Assembly (NCBI RefSeq): GCF_035555955.1
Contig: NZ_DATMGA010000016.1
Location: forward strand, 1-64,000
DNA from: Eoetvoesia sp035555955
GTDB taxonomy: Bacteria > Pseudomonadota > Gammaproteobacteria > Burkholderiales > Burkholderiaceae_B
Direction of reading: 5' to 3'
DNA length: 64,000 nt
Within the stretch, counting starts at the first letter, position 1. Each line of letters begins with the position of its first letter. Shown here in pieces: positions 9,107 to 17,530 of the stretch. A model generated the notes under the pieces. It was given only the letters and a program-made list of their open reading frames with translations. It did not search any database and was not told the DNA's origin. Made by a program: the position numbers and the translations under genes.

Positions 9107-11326
9107 GTGCCGCCCAAGTCTGACTTTGCTCACGTGACGCAACTGAACGCCTTACAGTTTTTAACCGCGAAATCGACACGCGTCGATTTCGCCGTCGACG
9201 ACACCGACCTGCAGCTCCATGTCGAGGCGCATGCGCCCGGCGTGTATCGTCTGCGCGTGGCGCCGGCCGCCGTGCTGCTCGAAGAAAAACCCACCATGCG
9301 CTCGCGCCAGCAAGCCGAGATGCTGCTGGCCCGCCAGGAGGCGGTAGGCGAGCTGGCGGTCAGCTCCATTCCCGAGCGCGAGCAGCAGGGCTGGCGCCTT
9401 GAGCAGGGCGACGTCGTCCTGGAACTCACGCATTCGCCCTTGCAGTTCACATTGAGCCGGTCCGGCCAATGCCTGGTTGCCACGGAGCCTCTGGCGGCGC
9501 TGGGCCTGGCCCGCACCCAGGATGGGGGGCGGGGCTGGCGCCTGGGGTTCGACCTTGACGGCGACGACAGCCTGTATGGCCTGGGCGAGACCGCGGGCGA
9601 CCTGGAGCGGCGCGGGCAAAAAATCGTCGCCGACCATCCGCGCGGCCGGGCGCTGCCTCTGGCATGGAGCACCAAGGGCTGGGGCGTCTATGTCAACAGC
9701 CTGGGACGGGTCGAGCACGATCTTGGCGCCGAGAACCCCGAGGTTTATTCCATAGCCCTGCACGATCCGGTGCTGGATGTCTTTTTGTTTGCCGGCGAAC
9801 CGGCGGAAATCCTCAACCAGTATACGGCGCTGACGGGCCGGGCCGGCCAGCCCGGCTTGTGGCCCATGGGAGTCTGGCTGGATCAGGCCGAAGGCCAGTC
9901 TGTCCAGGCGACGTTGGCGCAAGTGCGGCAATTGCGCGAATCCGGGCTGGGCCTGGACGCGGTTCAACTGGCGGCGCCTGTCGTTTATGGCTTTCAAGCC
10001 GACAAGCCGGCGTTCGAGTGGGATGCTTCGCGTGTCGAAGACGCCAGGGCAGTGCTGGCGGATTTCCAGGAGCTTGCCGTCCAGATTGTGGCGCCGACGT
10101 TTCCGGGTGTCTTGGCCGGCTCCAGCCTGTTCGACGAATGGGAAGACCGCGGCTGGCTGCTTCTTGGCGACAACGGCAGCGCCCATGTTTTCGCGGGTTG
10201 CGCGGCTTCCGGGGGCAAGCCGTTCGGCCTGCTCGATCTTACCTATAAAGACGTCTACAAGCTTTGGTCCGAACGCCAGCGCCAGATGTTCGACGAGGGC
10301 GTGGGCGCCCCCGCGTGCGAAGCGCAGTTCGACATTCCCGACGACGTGACCGCCCGGGGCGGCGAAACCGGCGCGGTGCTGCGCACCATCTACCCGTTGC
10401 TGGCGCGCAGGGCCTTGTTCGATGCCGTCGCCGGCCACAAGACGCCTCAGGAAGGCGTTGTGCTCAGCTCCGATCTCTTCCCCGCCGTGCAGCGCTATGC
10501 CTGGCAGCGCGGGCCCAAGGTCGAAAACAGCTGGGCGGGACTCGAGCATTCGCTGCGCACGGCGCTGGCCTTGGGCGCCAGCGGCGTGCCGGTGCAGATG
10601 CACACCTTGGGCAACGCCGAGGCGCCGGCCAACGGCATGAACGCCGAGCTTTACATACGCTGGCTTGCCGCCAGCGTGTTTTCGGCCAATTTCAGTTTCC
10701 AGGGCCTGCCCGCTTTGCTGCCGGGCGCTTTCGACGATAAAACCCGGGCTCTCGTGCAGCATTGGCTGCAATGGCGTTATCGCCTGGTGCCGTACGTGCT
10801 GGGCATCATCGAGGATGCCGTGCGCACCGGCCTGCCTGTGCAGCGGTCGATGGCGCTGGCCTTTCCGGGCGATCCCGTGGCGCATGCCTGGGACACCCAG
10901 TATCTGCTGGGGCCCGCCCTGCTGGTCGCCCCCGTCTTGACGCCGGGCGAGGAAACAAAAGTGTATTTGCCCGAAGGAGATGCGTGGTGGGACCTGAACA
11001 CCGGCTGGCGCTACGAGGGCGGCACCACCTGGACGGTGCGGGCGGGGCTCGATACCCTGCCCATCTTCGGCCGGGAAGGGCATATGCTGTGCCTGGGGCC
11101 CGTGGTTCAAAATACCAGCGAGTTCAATTCGGCGCGGCTGCTCGACGAGGTCTGGATGTTCGGCATGCCCGAGCATAGCCCGGTCGTCATGCGCAACAAG
11201 ATACGCGTCATGCAGATGCAGGGATCCAGCTACATCAAAGGGCTGGAAGGCCTGCGTATTCTCCCCTCCGAGGGCCTGGAAGTGAAGCGGCGCGGCGCCG
11301 AGGTGCGCATCTCCCGCATACGCTGA
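9107..11326 (+). CDS. Glycoside hydrolase family 31-like (alpha-glucosidase-like) protein with atypical active site
   Basis: 739 residues from GTG 9107, preceded by AAGGA. The GH31 plan is recognisable: an N-terminal beta-sandwich, the DDSLYGLGETAGDLERRGQ signature (about residues 151-169), WSTKGWGVYVN, a TIM-barrel beginning at LWPMGVWLDQ, and a C-terminal part with QYLLGPALLVAPVL and DAWWDLNTG. However, the region where GH31 enzymes have the nucleophile (W-x-D-x-N/G-E) reads CEAQFDIPDDV (residues 404-414), and the acid/base region usually written WxGD reads GPKVENSW (469-476). It may use shifted residues, act on an unusual substrate or be catalytically inactive. Alcaligenaceae generally use sugars poorly, so its natural substrate is unclear. 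Confidence 0.75.
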   Translation: MPPKSDFAHVTQLNALQFLTAKSTRVDFAVDDTDLQLHVEAHAPGVYRLRVAPAAVLLEEKPTMRSRQQAEMLLARQEAVGELAVSSIPEREQQGWRLEQGDVVLELTHSPLQFTLSRSGQCLVATEPLAALGLARTQDGGRGWRLGFDLDGDDSLYGLGETAGDLERRGQKIVADHPRGRALPLAWSTKGWGVYVNSLGRVEHDLGAENPEVYSIALHDPVLDVFLFAGEPAEILNQYTALTGRAGQPGLWPMGVWLDQAEGQSVQATLAQVRQLRESGLGLDAVQLAAPVVYGFQADKPAFEWDASRVEDARAVLADFQELAVQIVAPTFPGVLAGSSLFDEWEDRGWLLLGDNGSAHVFAGCAASGGKPFGLLDLTYKDVYKLWSERQRQMFDEGVGAPACEAQFDIPDDVTARGGETGAVLRTIYPLLARRALFDAVAGHKTPQEGVVLSSDLFPAVQRYAWQRGPKVENSWAGLEHSLRTALALGASGVPVQMHTLGNAEAPANGMNAELYIRWLAASVFSANFSFQGLPALLPGAFDDKTRALVQHWLQWRYRLVPYVLGIIEDAVRTGLPVQRSMALAFPGDPVAHAWDTQYLLGPALLVAPVLTPGEETKVYLPEGDAWWDLNTGWRYEGGTTWTVRAGLDTLPIFGREGHMLCLGPVVQNTSEFNSARLLDEVWMFGMPEHSPVVMRNKIRVMQMQGSSYIKGLEGLRILPSEGLEVKRRGAEVRISRIR

Positions 11327-11397
11327 TGCAGCGGGCCGGGAACGCCGGCCCGGCTTTCGGCCTCCAATGGGTAAAGCTACTCGTAAAAGGACGCCGC

Positions 11398-12105
11398 ATG
11401 CCGCTCGCGCTGATTCATCCCCCCGATTTGCCCGACACGGATGCCGGCCTGGCGCAATGCGTCGCGCAAGGCAGTCCGCGCGCGCTGACGGTGCTGATGC
11501 GCCGCTACAACCAAAGGCTTTACCGCGTGGCGCGCAGCATTCTGCACAACGAGGCCGACGCGGAAGAGGCGGTTCAGGAAGCTTTTTACCTTGCCTATCG
11601 GGCCATGGGCACATTCCGGGGGGAGGCCAGCCTTTCCACGTGGCTGACGCGGATCGTCGTCAACGAATCGACCCGGCGCTTGCGCAAAGGCAAGCGCCTT
11701 TCCGCCTTGCTGGAATTCAGCGACGCGCTCGAGTCGTTCGACGACGGAGTGCGGGGCGGCATCAACGGGGCGAGGCCCGAGCAGCCGGAGCAGGCCATGG
11801 CACGTCAAGAAATGCGCCGATTGATCGAAGCGAAAATCGATGAACTGCCCGATGAGTTTCGGACGGTATTCGTCATGCGCGCGGTCGAGGGCTTGCCGGT
11901 CGACGAGGTGTCGGCATGCCTGGGCATTCCCGCCTCGACCGTGCGCACCCGCTACTTCAGGGCCAGAGCCCTGTTGCGCAAAATGATGGCGCGCGACGTG
12001 GGGCTGGGCCTGGAAGACGCTTTTTCATTTGCCGGCGCGCGCTGCGACCGCATCGTCGCGGCGGTGCTCAGCCGCCTGGAGCAGGCTCCGGCGCCGCCTT
12101 CCTGA
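11398..12105 (+). CDS. ECF-type RNA polymerase sigma factor
   Basis: A sigma-70 family factor of the extracytoplasmic-function group, 235 residues from ATG 11398. Region 2 (RLYRVARSILHNEADAEEAVQEAF ..., about 35-80) includes the -10-binding WLTRIVVNESTRRLRKGK. Region 4 is LPDEFRTVFVMRAVEGLPVDEVSACL with the helix-turn-helix IPASTVRTRYFRARALLRK. About 35 extra residues follow region 4 and include a single Cys (GARCDRIVAAVLSRL); this short tail could serve as a built-in regulatory element. No anti-sigma gene lies beside it. It is followed by the ferritin-like and cytochrome c genes, which may be its targets. Confidence 0.9.
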   Translation: MPLALIHPPDLPDTDAGLAQCVAQGSPRALTVLMRRYNQRLYRVARSILHNEADAEEAVQEAFYLAYRAMGTFRGEASLSTWLTRIVVNESTRRLRKGKRLSALLEFSDALESFDDGVRGGINGARPEQPEQAMARQEMRRLIEAKIDELPDEFRTVFVMRAVEGLPVDEVSACLGIPASTVRTRYFRARALLRKMMARDVGLGLEDAFSFAGARCDRIVAAVLSRLEQAPAPPS

Positions 12106-12219
12106 CGCCCGTTCCCTATCCCTTTTCTTGTCGTTGTACCTATCCTCCGGCTATTGGCCGCTGAGGACGGGACTGCTGTTGTCTTTTGTCGGATGAAGTT
12201 CTTGAATAGGAGTGATGTT

Positions 12220-12807
12220 ATGTCGTTTCTCAACTATCTTTCACAGCCTGACCAGGGCTTGAGCGGCTCGCGGCGTTTTTTCCTGGGCCGTTCTGGTTTG
12301 ATGCTTTCGGGGGCCGCCGTGGCGTTGATGGCGGGCAACGAGGTGTTGGCCAAGGGCCAGGGCTCGAAGTCGGCCGAATCGGATGTGCGGGTTCTGAACA
12401 GCGCGCTGGGCGCCGAACTCGAGGCGGTCGCCGCCTATCAATTGGGGGCCGACAGCGGCCTGCTGAAAAAGCCGGCGCTGGATCTGGCCCTGACCTTCCA
12501 GGGACAGCACCGCGAGCATGCGGAGTTGCTGGCAAAAACCGTGGGCAAGCTGGGCGGCAAAGCAGTTGTCGCGAAAGAAAAATACCACTTCCCGACGGAT
12601 ACGCTCAAAACGCAGGCCGACGTTCTGCGTTTTGCGGCCATGCTCGAGAAGGGCGCCGTCAGCGCCTATCTTGGCGCGGTGCCCGTGTTCGACAATCGCG
12701 ACCTGGCCAAGGCGGCCGCCAGCATACTGGGCGACGAGGCCATGCATTGGGCTGTTCTGCGGCAGGCATTGGGAGAGGCCCCGGTCCCCTCGGCCTTCAT
12801 GTCATGA
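12220..12807 (+). CDS. Exported ferritin-like domain protein
   Basis: 195 residues from ATG 12220, preceded by AGGAG. The N-terminus SRRFFLGRSGLMLSGAAVALMAGNEVLA looks like a twin-arginine or lipid-anchored-type export signal ending near residue 45. The mature part is a four-helix ferritin-like domain with repeated Glu/His helices: GAELEAVAAYQLG, GQHREHAELLAKT, LEKGAVSAYLG and ILGDEAMHWAVLRQ, which fit a dinuclear metal site. The function is unknown; such proteins often handle iron or peroxide at the cell surface. The stop codon overlaps the ATG of the cytochrome gene (ATGA), which shows translational coupling. Confidence 0.85.
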   Translation: MSFLNYLSQPDQGLSGSRRFFLGRSGLMLSGAAVALMAGNEVLAKGQGSKSAESDVRVLNSALGAELEAVAAYQLGADSGLLKKPALDLALTFQGQHREHAELLAKTVGKLGGKAVVAKEKYHFPTDTLKTQADVLRFAAMLEKGAVSAYLGAVPVFDNRDLAKAAASILGDEAMHWAVLRQALGEAPVPSAFMS

Positions 12808-13211
12808 ACGGGAGGCTTGCCTGGCTGCTTTGTCTCTGTATTGGGGGCCTGGGTGCCAGCGTCGCTTATGCCCAGGCCCCCATGACGGGCGATGCGGCGC
12901 GGGGGAAGGAAATCTATTCCCGGTGCCTGGCCTGCCATGCCCTGGCGTACGATAGAACCGGCCCCCGGCATTGCGGCCTGTTCGGGCGCAAGGCCGGGTC
13001 GGTCAAGGGGTTTCCGTATTCCCAGGCGATGCGCGATTCGCACATCGTGTGGGATGAAAAGACGCTGAACTGGTTTCTGGCCAACCCCATGACCGCGATT
13101 CCCGGGACGGCCATGGGTTATGCCGGCATTCCCGATCCTCAGGAGAGGGCTGACCTGATCGCGTATTTGAAGCAGGCAAACGAAGGTCCCGATTGCGCGA
13201 AAAAGCCTTAG
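12804..13211 (+). CDS. Class I c-type cytochrome, periplasmic
   Basis: 135 residues with a Sec signal peptide (MNGRLAWLLCLCIGGLGASV..., cleavage near AYA-QA). One haem site CLACH lies about 45 residues in, followed by TGPRHCGLFGRKAGSVKGF, the class I cytochrome c2-like core, and a probable Met ligand in PGTAMGYAGI. An extra Cys (RHC) replaces the usual residue in the family's GPNLxGLFGR segment. It begins inside the stop codon of the ferritin-like gene, so the two are coexpressed and the pair may move electrons to or from the di-iron protein. Confidence 0.9.
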   Translation: MNGRLAWLLCLCIGGLGASVAYAQAPMTGDAARGKEIYSRCLACHALAYDRTGPRHCGLFGRKAGSVKGFPYSQAMRDSHIVWDEKTLNWFLANPMTAIPGTAMGYAGIPDPQERADLIAYLKQANEGPDCAKKP

Positions 13212-13344
13212 GAGCCGGGAAGGTGGAGTCGTTCCCGACGGAGGGAGGACGGCCAATCGGCTTGGCGGTGCTTGCACAGGCCACGCATCCAATACACCCT
13301 GCCAACTCGCAGGCTTTCCGGCACGACAAAAAGCATAAATAGAA

Positions 13345-13366
13345 AAAGCCGCCCCAGGGCGGCTTT
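13345..13366 (-). terminator. Rho-independent terminator of tRNA-Lys
   Basis: AAAGCCGCCC and GGGCGGCTTT form a perfect 10-bp stem around a 2-base centre. Read on the minus strand it is followed by TTTTTCT. It lies 26 bp downstream of the tRNA-Lys gene, on the same strand. Confidence 0.9.
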
Positions 13367-13392
13367 AACGTATTGATTTCTTTTGGGTTTGT

Positions 13393-13468
13393 TGGTGGGC
13401 TGGCCGGGGCTCGAACCCGGGACCAACGGATTAAAAGTCCGGTGCTCTACCAACTGAGCTACCAACCC
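13393..13468 (-). tRNA. tRNA-Lys(UUU)
   Basis: The minus strand reads GGGTTGGTAGCTCAGTTGGT..., a standard D arm, an anticodon loop CTTTTAA with anticodon TTT, the T arm GGGTTCGAGCCCC, acceptor strand CCAGCCC and encoded CCA. All stems pair over 76 nt. A terminator follows at 13345-13366. Confidence 0.97.
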
Positions 13469-13562
13469 ATCTTGAACCAAAGATCGCGATTATGGGGCTT
13501 TTTTGGGGTGTTGTCAAATTGGCACACTACGCAGCTTGTATCAAAAATCTTCTCCGCTTCAG

Positions 13563-13586
13563 AGCCCATTATGTTGTTAATGGGCT
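13563..13586. other. Isolated perfect stem-loop (9-bp stem, 6-base loop)
   Basis: AGCCCATTA and TAATGGGCT pair perfectly around TGTTGT. It lies in the AT-rich gap between tRNA-Lys and the liv operon. No T-run follows, so it is not an ordinary terminator. The function is unknown; it could be a protein-binding site or part of an upstream transcript. Confidence 0.4.
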
Positions 13587-13627
13587 GGGTATCTAGAGTT
13601 TTCCATGCTCTTCCGTTTCTATATTTA

Positions 13628-13647
13628 TTAATCGATCAGTCAATTAA
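13628..13647. promoter_or_regulatory. Candidate operator 1 upstream of the liv-nic operon
   Basis: A 20-bp imperfect palindrome: TTAAT and GA on the left mirror TC and ATTAA on the right around a 4-base centre. It lies 104 bp before the livK start. A related site begins 38 bp downstream (13666). A TetR-family repressor encoded at 22200 is a natural candidate to bind here; that link is inferred. Confidence 0.5.
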
Positions 13648-13665
13648 GGAATTCCCTAGATTTTA

Positions 13666-13685
13666 TTTATTGATCGTTTAGTTAA
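13666..13685. promoter_or_regulatory. Candidate operator 2 upstream of the liv-nic operon
   Basis: TTTATTGATCGTTTAGTTAA matches 14 of 20 positions of the site at 13628-13647, sharing GATC...TTAA. The two sites are in the same orientation, 38 bp apart start to start. The livK ATG is 66 bp downstream. Confidence 0.45.
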
Positions 13686-13750
13686 TATTATGGGAATGCT
13701 TTGCCGCATGGCGACGGCGCAGCAAAACCACGAACACAAGGAGATGGCTT

Positions 13751-14884
13751 ATGAGGATGACAGTATTGGCATTGTCGGTTGTCGCGAGCGCCGCGGCGAT
13801 GACGGCCCACGCCGCCGACACGATCAGGATAGGCGTGATTCAGCCTTTGACGGGCTCGGTGGCATATAACGGCGCGGCTGACGTGAACGGTTCCAAAATT
13901 GCCGTGAAAGAGCGCAATGCCAAGGGCGGCGTGCTGGGCAAGCAGGTGGAGCTAGTCGTCGAAGACGGGGAATGCCAGCCCTCGAAGACGGTCAACGCGG
14001 CCGAAAAACTGATCCAGCAGGACAAAGTACCGGTGATCTCGGGGGCGTTCTGCAGCTCGGCGACGATTGCGGCGATGAGTGTTGCGGCGAAGTACAAGGT
14101 GCCGCTGCTGTCGGGTGTGTCGTCCAAAAGCGACCTGACCGAGCGCGGCAACGAGTGGTTCTTCCGCAGCGCGGAAACGGACGGCTTGCTGGCCCGCGCG
14201 TTCGCCAAGATTCTGGTCGACCAGTTGCATCTGAAGAAGATTGCATACATCGGGGTCAACGATGACTGGGGCCGCGGCGGCATGAACGAGTTTTCGAAGC
14301 AGATCGAAGCCATGGGCGGCGAGACGGCCATGAAGCTTTACTTCGACCATGGCACGACGGATTTCTACACCATGTTGACGCGAGTGCGCGCGGCCAAGCC
14401 CGACGGTGTGTTCGTCGCGGCGGAAACCCAGGACGGCTCCATCCTCGTCAAGCAGATGAAGGAGGTCAACCTTCAAAGCAAGGTCTTCGGCGTGGGCAGC
14501 TGGGCCACGGCCGATTTCGTGAAGCTGGCGGGCGACGCCGCCCAGGGCATACATGCCGCCGTGCCTTATGCCTACACCATCGATCGCCCCGAGAATAAAA
14601 AATTCGTCGCGGCATACAAGACCGAATACGGGGAACTGCCCGGCAAGTATTCGGCCGCCGGCTACAACGCGCTGAACATCATCATGGATGCCATTGAGCG
14701 CGCCGGCTCGGCCGATCCGGACAAGATCCGCCAGGCAATGGCCAAGACCGACTATCACGGCCCCAACGGCTCCTTCAAGTTCGACGCCAAGCATCAGGCT
14801 TATGGTTTCGACGCCGTCCTGGTGCGCCTGAACGACGGGAAGCCGGAAATCGTCGCGCAAGCCACGGTCACTGACGACAAATAG
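13751..14884 (+). CDS. ABC transporter substrate-binding protein, branched-chain amino acid (LivK/HAAT) type
   Basis: A periplasmic binding protein of 377 residues with a Sec signal peptide (MRMTVLALSVVASAAAMTAHA, cleaved before ADTIRIGV). The mature part opens with IGVIQPLTGSVAYNGAADVNG and contains VPVISGAFCSSATIAAMSVAAKYKVP, typical of peripheral-binding-fold type I receptors. It starts after a good Shine-Dalgarno sequence (AAGGAGA). It is the first gene of a plus-strand run livKHMGF-nicD-nicX-nicF. The ligand is not known from sequence. Because it is coupled to the 2,5-dihydroxypyridine pathway, a pyridine carboxylate or hydroxypyridine is a better guess than leucine. Confidence 0.9.
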   Translation: MRMTVLALSVVASAAAMTAHAADTIRIGVIQPLTGSVAYNGAADVNGSKIAVKERNAKGGVLGKQVELVVEDGECQPSKTVNAAEKLIQQDKVPVISGAFCSSATIAAMSVAAKYKVPLLSGVSSKSDLTERGNEWFFRSAETDGLLARAFAKILVDQLHLKKIAYIGVNDDWGRGGMNEFSKQIEAMGGETAMKLYFDHGTTDFYTMLTRVRAAKPDGVFVAAETQDGSILVKQMKEVNLQSKVFGVGSWATADFVKLAGDAAQGIHAAVPYAYTIDRPENKKFVAAYKTEYGELPGKYSAAGYNALNIIMDAIERAGSADPDKIRQAMAKTDYHGPNGSFKFDAKHQAYGFDAVLVRLNDGKPEIVAQATVTDDK

Positions 14885-14943
14885 CAAGCTGCCAAGGAAC
14901 TGGGTCGCCATGCGTGCCCGGTCCATTCATGGAAGGAGGCATT

Positions 14944-15819
14944 GTGTTTGATTTGTTTTTGCAGTTTGTCGTGAATGGACTGGTCAACGGGACGTTCTAC
15001 GCTTTGTCGGCGCTTGGCCTGACATTGATATTCGGCCTGATGAGGCTGGTGAATTTCGCGCATGGCGAGTTCTACATGATTGGAGGGTTGCTGGGCTGGG
15101 TCGTCACCCAGAAGCTGTCCATGGACTTCTTTTCCGGTCTGGTCGTAGTGGTGGCGGTCATGGCTGCGTTTGGCTGGCTGCTGGATCGCTACGTAATCGT
15201 GAGGATCCGCGATAAAGGGCCGGAGCCTGGCATTCTGCTGACCATAGGGCTGGCGATCTTCCTGACGAACACGGCCTTGATGCTGGTTGGGACGGCGCCG
15301 CAGAAAGTGCTGGCGCCGGTTCCCAGCACGCCGCTGCTTCTTGGTCCCATCATCATCACCGAAGTGCGCTTGTTTGCCATCGCGGTTTCCATCGCCGCCA
15401 TCGTCGGCGCCCGCTTGCTGATCCAGAAGACCAAGCTGGGCAAGGCCATGCGGGCAACCTTCCAGGACGCCACGGCAGCCAGCCTGGTGGGCATCAACAC
15501 AGCTTCCATCTACGCATCGACGTTTGCGCTGGGCTCGGCATTGGCCGCTACGTCGGGAATGCTGCTTGGATCCATCTATGTGGCGCAGGCATCCATCGGC
15601 GGGCTGATCAGTCTCAAGGCCTTCGTCGTCGTGATCCTGGGCGGCATGGGCAATTTTGCCGGCGCCATCCTCGGCGGCCTGATCCTGGGGGTGGCCGAGG
15701 CACTGTGGGGCGGGTATGTCCAGACCGGCACCGTCGACATGGTGGGATTCGCGCTGGTGATCTTGATACTTTTTTTCCGTCCCTACGGTTTGTTCTCGGT
15801 TCGTGCGGAGCGTGCCTAA
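14944..15819 (+). CDS. Branched-chain-type ABC transporter permease, LivH family
   Basis: An integral membrane permease of 291 residues with about eight hydrophobic segments. It starts with NGLVNGTFYALSALGLTLIFGLMRLVNFAHGEFYM, a very typical LivH N-terminus. The best start is GTG 14944, just after AAGGAGG (14933-14939); upstream ATGs at 14914 and 14929 lack conserved residues. The C-terminal half has LKAFVVVILGGMGNFAGAILGGLILGVAEALW, the conserved LivH coupling region. It forms a heterodimeric channel with the LivM-type protein that starts immediately after its stop codon. Confidence 0.93.
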   Translation: MFDLFLQFVVNGLVNGTFYALSALGLTLIFGLMRLVNFAHGEFYMIGGLLGWVVTQKLSMDFFSGLVVVVAVMAAFGWLLDRYVIVRIRDKGPEPGILLTIGLAIFLTNTALMLVGTAPQKVLAPVPSTPLLLGPIIITEVRLFAIAVSIAAIVGARLLIQKTKLGKAMRATFQDATAASLVGINTASIYASTFALGSALAATSGMLLGSIYVAQASIGGLISLKAFVVVILGGMGNFAGAILGGLILGVAEALWGGYVQTGTVDMVGFALVILILFFRPYGLFSVRAERA

Positions 15820-16779
15820 ATGAAATTCGAACGTAATGTCCTGGCCGGATTTCTGGTTGTATCGGTACTGCTGGGGATCTTTCTGCGGAACGACTACCTG
15901 CTGCACATCCTCGTCATGGTGCTGATGTACGCCATATTGGCCAGCAGCCTCAACCTCATCGTGGGCTACGTGGGTGAATTCCCCTTGGGACACGTGGCGT
16001 TCTTCGGGCTGGGCGCCTATACGGTCGCGTTGCTTAGCACGCCGGCCGTGGGCCTGCCCCTGGCGGCTGCCATTCCGCTGGCTGCCTTGGTTGCCGCGGT
16101 ATTCGGCTGGCTCATCGGGCGGATCACCTTGCGCCTGAACGGTCCCTTCTTCGTCATCATTACCCTGGCGTTCGCCGAGGTGCTGCGCTTGCTTGCCGGC
16201 AACTGGGTTGCCTTGACGAACGGTCCCATGGGGATCGCCGGCATTCCGCATCCCGCCGTTTTCGACCTGTTGCCCTGGCTGGCTGGCAAGCGGGGCTTCG
16301 TCATGCTGGGAGCGGCGCTGCTTGCCATCACCTTCTTCGTCGGTTACCGCCTGGTGTATTCCAGTGCGGGCAGGGCGGCCGTGACCCTGCGCGAAAACCG
16401 CTATGTCGCTCAGTCCGTGGGCATAGACCCCTTTCGCTATTCATTGTTCGTATTCGTGGTGGCCGCCTTCCTGGCGGGTCTGTCGGGAGCGTATTACGCC
16501 ACCTACATTTCCTTCGTGGGTCCCGAGGTATTCAGTTTCCCGTTCACGGCAACCATGATCATCATCGTCCTGCTGGGCGGCAAGGGTTCTTTGATAGGGC
16601 CCGTGCTGGGCGCCGTCATCGTGACCCTGCTCGAAGCCTACCTGCGCGAATTCAACGAGCTGCGTTTGTCCCTGTTCGGGCTGATCGTCATGGCCGTGGT
16701 GCTGTTCGCGCCCGACGGTGTGATGGGCTATGCGCGGCAACGTTTCCAGTCGTTCTTCAAGGAGGCCGGCCATGCTTGA
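15820..16779 (+). CDS. Branched-chain-type ABC transporter permease, LivM family
   Basis: An inner-membrane permease of 319 residues. The hallmarks are ILASSLNLIVGYVGEFPLGHVAFFGLGAYTVALL near the N-terminus, the ITLRLNGPFFVIITLAFAEVLRLL segment, and GKGSLIGPVLGAVIVTLLEAYLREF toward the end. It begins directly at the base after the LivH-type stop codon. Its own stop overlaps the start of the LivG-type ATPase (ATGCTTGA), so the three genes are translated together. Confidence 0.93.
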   Translation: MKFERNVLAGFLVVSVLLGIFLRNDYLLHILVMVLMYAILASSLNLIVGYVGEFPLGHVAFFGLGAYTVALLSTPAVGLPLAAAIPLAALVAAVFGWLIGRITLRLNGPFFVIITLAFAEVLRLLAGNWVALTNGPMGIAGIPHPAVFDLLPWLAGKRGFVMLGAALLAITFFVGYRLVYSSAGRAAVTLRENRYVAQSVGIDPFRYSLFVFVVAAFLAGLSGAYYATYISFVGPEVFSFPFTATMIIIVLLGGKGSLIGPVLGAVIVTLLEAYLREFNELRLSLFGLIVMAVVLFAPDGVMGYARQRFQSFFKEAGHA

Positions 16780-17530
16780 AATCAAAGGCCTTAGCAAATC
16801 GTTCGGTGGCATCCATGCCGTCCAGAATATCGGGTTCGATGTGCCCAAGGGGGATATCGTCAGCTTGATCGGCCCGAATGGCGCGGGCAAGACGACCTGC
16901 TTCAACTTGATCACCGGCTTTTACCGGCCCACGCAAGGCCGGGTATTGTGGGATGGCGCGGACGTGACGGCGACGAGCCCTTGCCGCATGGCGCAGTTGG
17001 GGGTGATACGCACCTTCCAGAAAACCAATGTGCTGCGCAACCTGACTGCCTACGAAAACCTGATGCATGCGCATTATCTGCGCGATCGCACGTCGTTCTG
17101 GCGCGTGTTCTGGCCGGATGCGCGCGTGGCGGCGGCCCGGGCGGAGATCCGCGAGTCGTCCCAGGCCATTCTCGGCCTCATGGGGCTGGGAAAAAGGGCG
17201 GATGTCCAGGCCGGTTCCTTGTCCTGCGGCGAGCTGCGCCTGCTGGAAGTGGGTGTGGCGCTGGCAGCCAGGCCCCGCCTGCTGATGCTGGACGAGCCGG
17301 CTGCTGGCCTGAACACGCGCGAGGCGGACGGCTTGGCGGAACTGTTGGCGGGACTGCCCGGGAAATGGGTCGAATCCATTTTGCTGGTCGAACACAATAT
17401 GAACTTGATCATGAAGGTATCCGACAGCATCGTGGTGATGAACTTCGGCAAGAAGCTGGCGCAGGGCACGCCCGGCGAAATCCAGCGCAACGAAGAAGTG
17501 CTTGAGGCATACATGGGGAAGGCGGCATGA
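16772..17530 (+). CDS. Branched-chain-type ABC transporter ATP-binding protein, LivG family
   Basis: A cytoplasmic ATPase of 252 residues from ATG 16772. Walker A is GPNGAGKTTCFN, the Q-loop lies in VIRTFQKTN, Walker B is LLMLDEPAAGLN, and the switch His lies in LLVEHNMNLIM. The signature motif is SLSCGELRLLE rather than the usual LSYGQQ, a modest change with Cys and Glu in place of Gly/Tyr and Gln. The stop overlaps the start of the LivF-type gene (ATGA). It pairs with the LivF-type protein to drive the LivH/LivM channel. Confidence 0.93.
   Translation: MLEIKGLSKSFGGIHAVQNIGFDVPKGDIVSLIGPNGAGKTTCFNLITGFYRPTQGRVLWDGADVTATSPCRMAQLGVIRTFQKTNVLRNLTAYENLMHAHYLRDRTSFWRVFWPDARVAAARAEIRESSQAILGLMGLGKRADVQAGSLSCGELRLLEVGVALAARPRLLMLDEPAAGLNTREADGLAELLAGLPGKWVESILLVEHNMNLIMKVSDSIVVMNFGKKLAQGTPGEIQRNEEVLEAYMGKAA

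Noticed and set aside
9161..11614. An 817-codon minus-strand open frame opposite the GH31-like gene
   Set aside because: Its translation is rich in Arg, Gly, His and Ala without any known motif, and the plus-strand frame gives a recognisable protein with a start and ribosome-binding site.
12154..12219. N-terminal extension of the ferritin-like protein to 12154
   Set aside because: The internal ATG 12220 has a good AGGAG sequence and leads straight into the export signal; the extension has no conserved residues.
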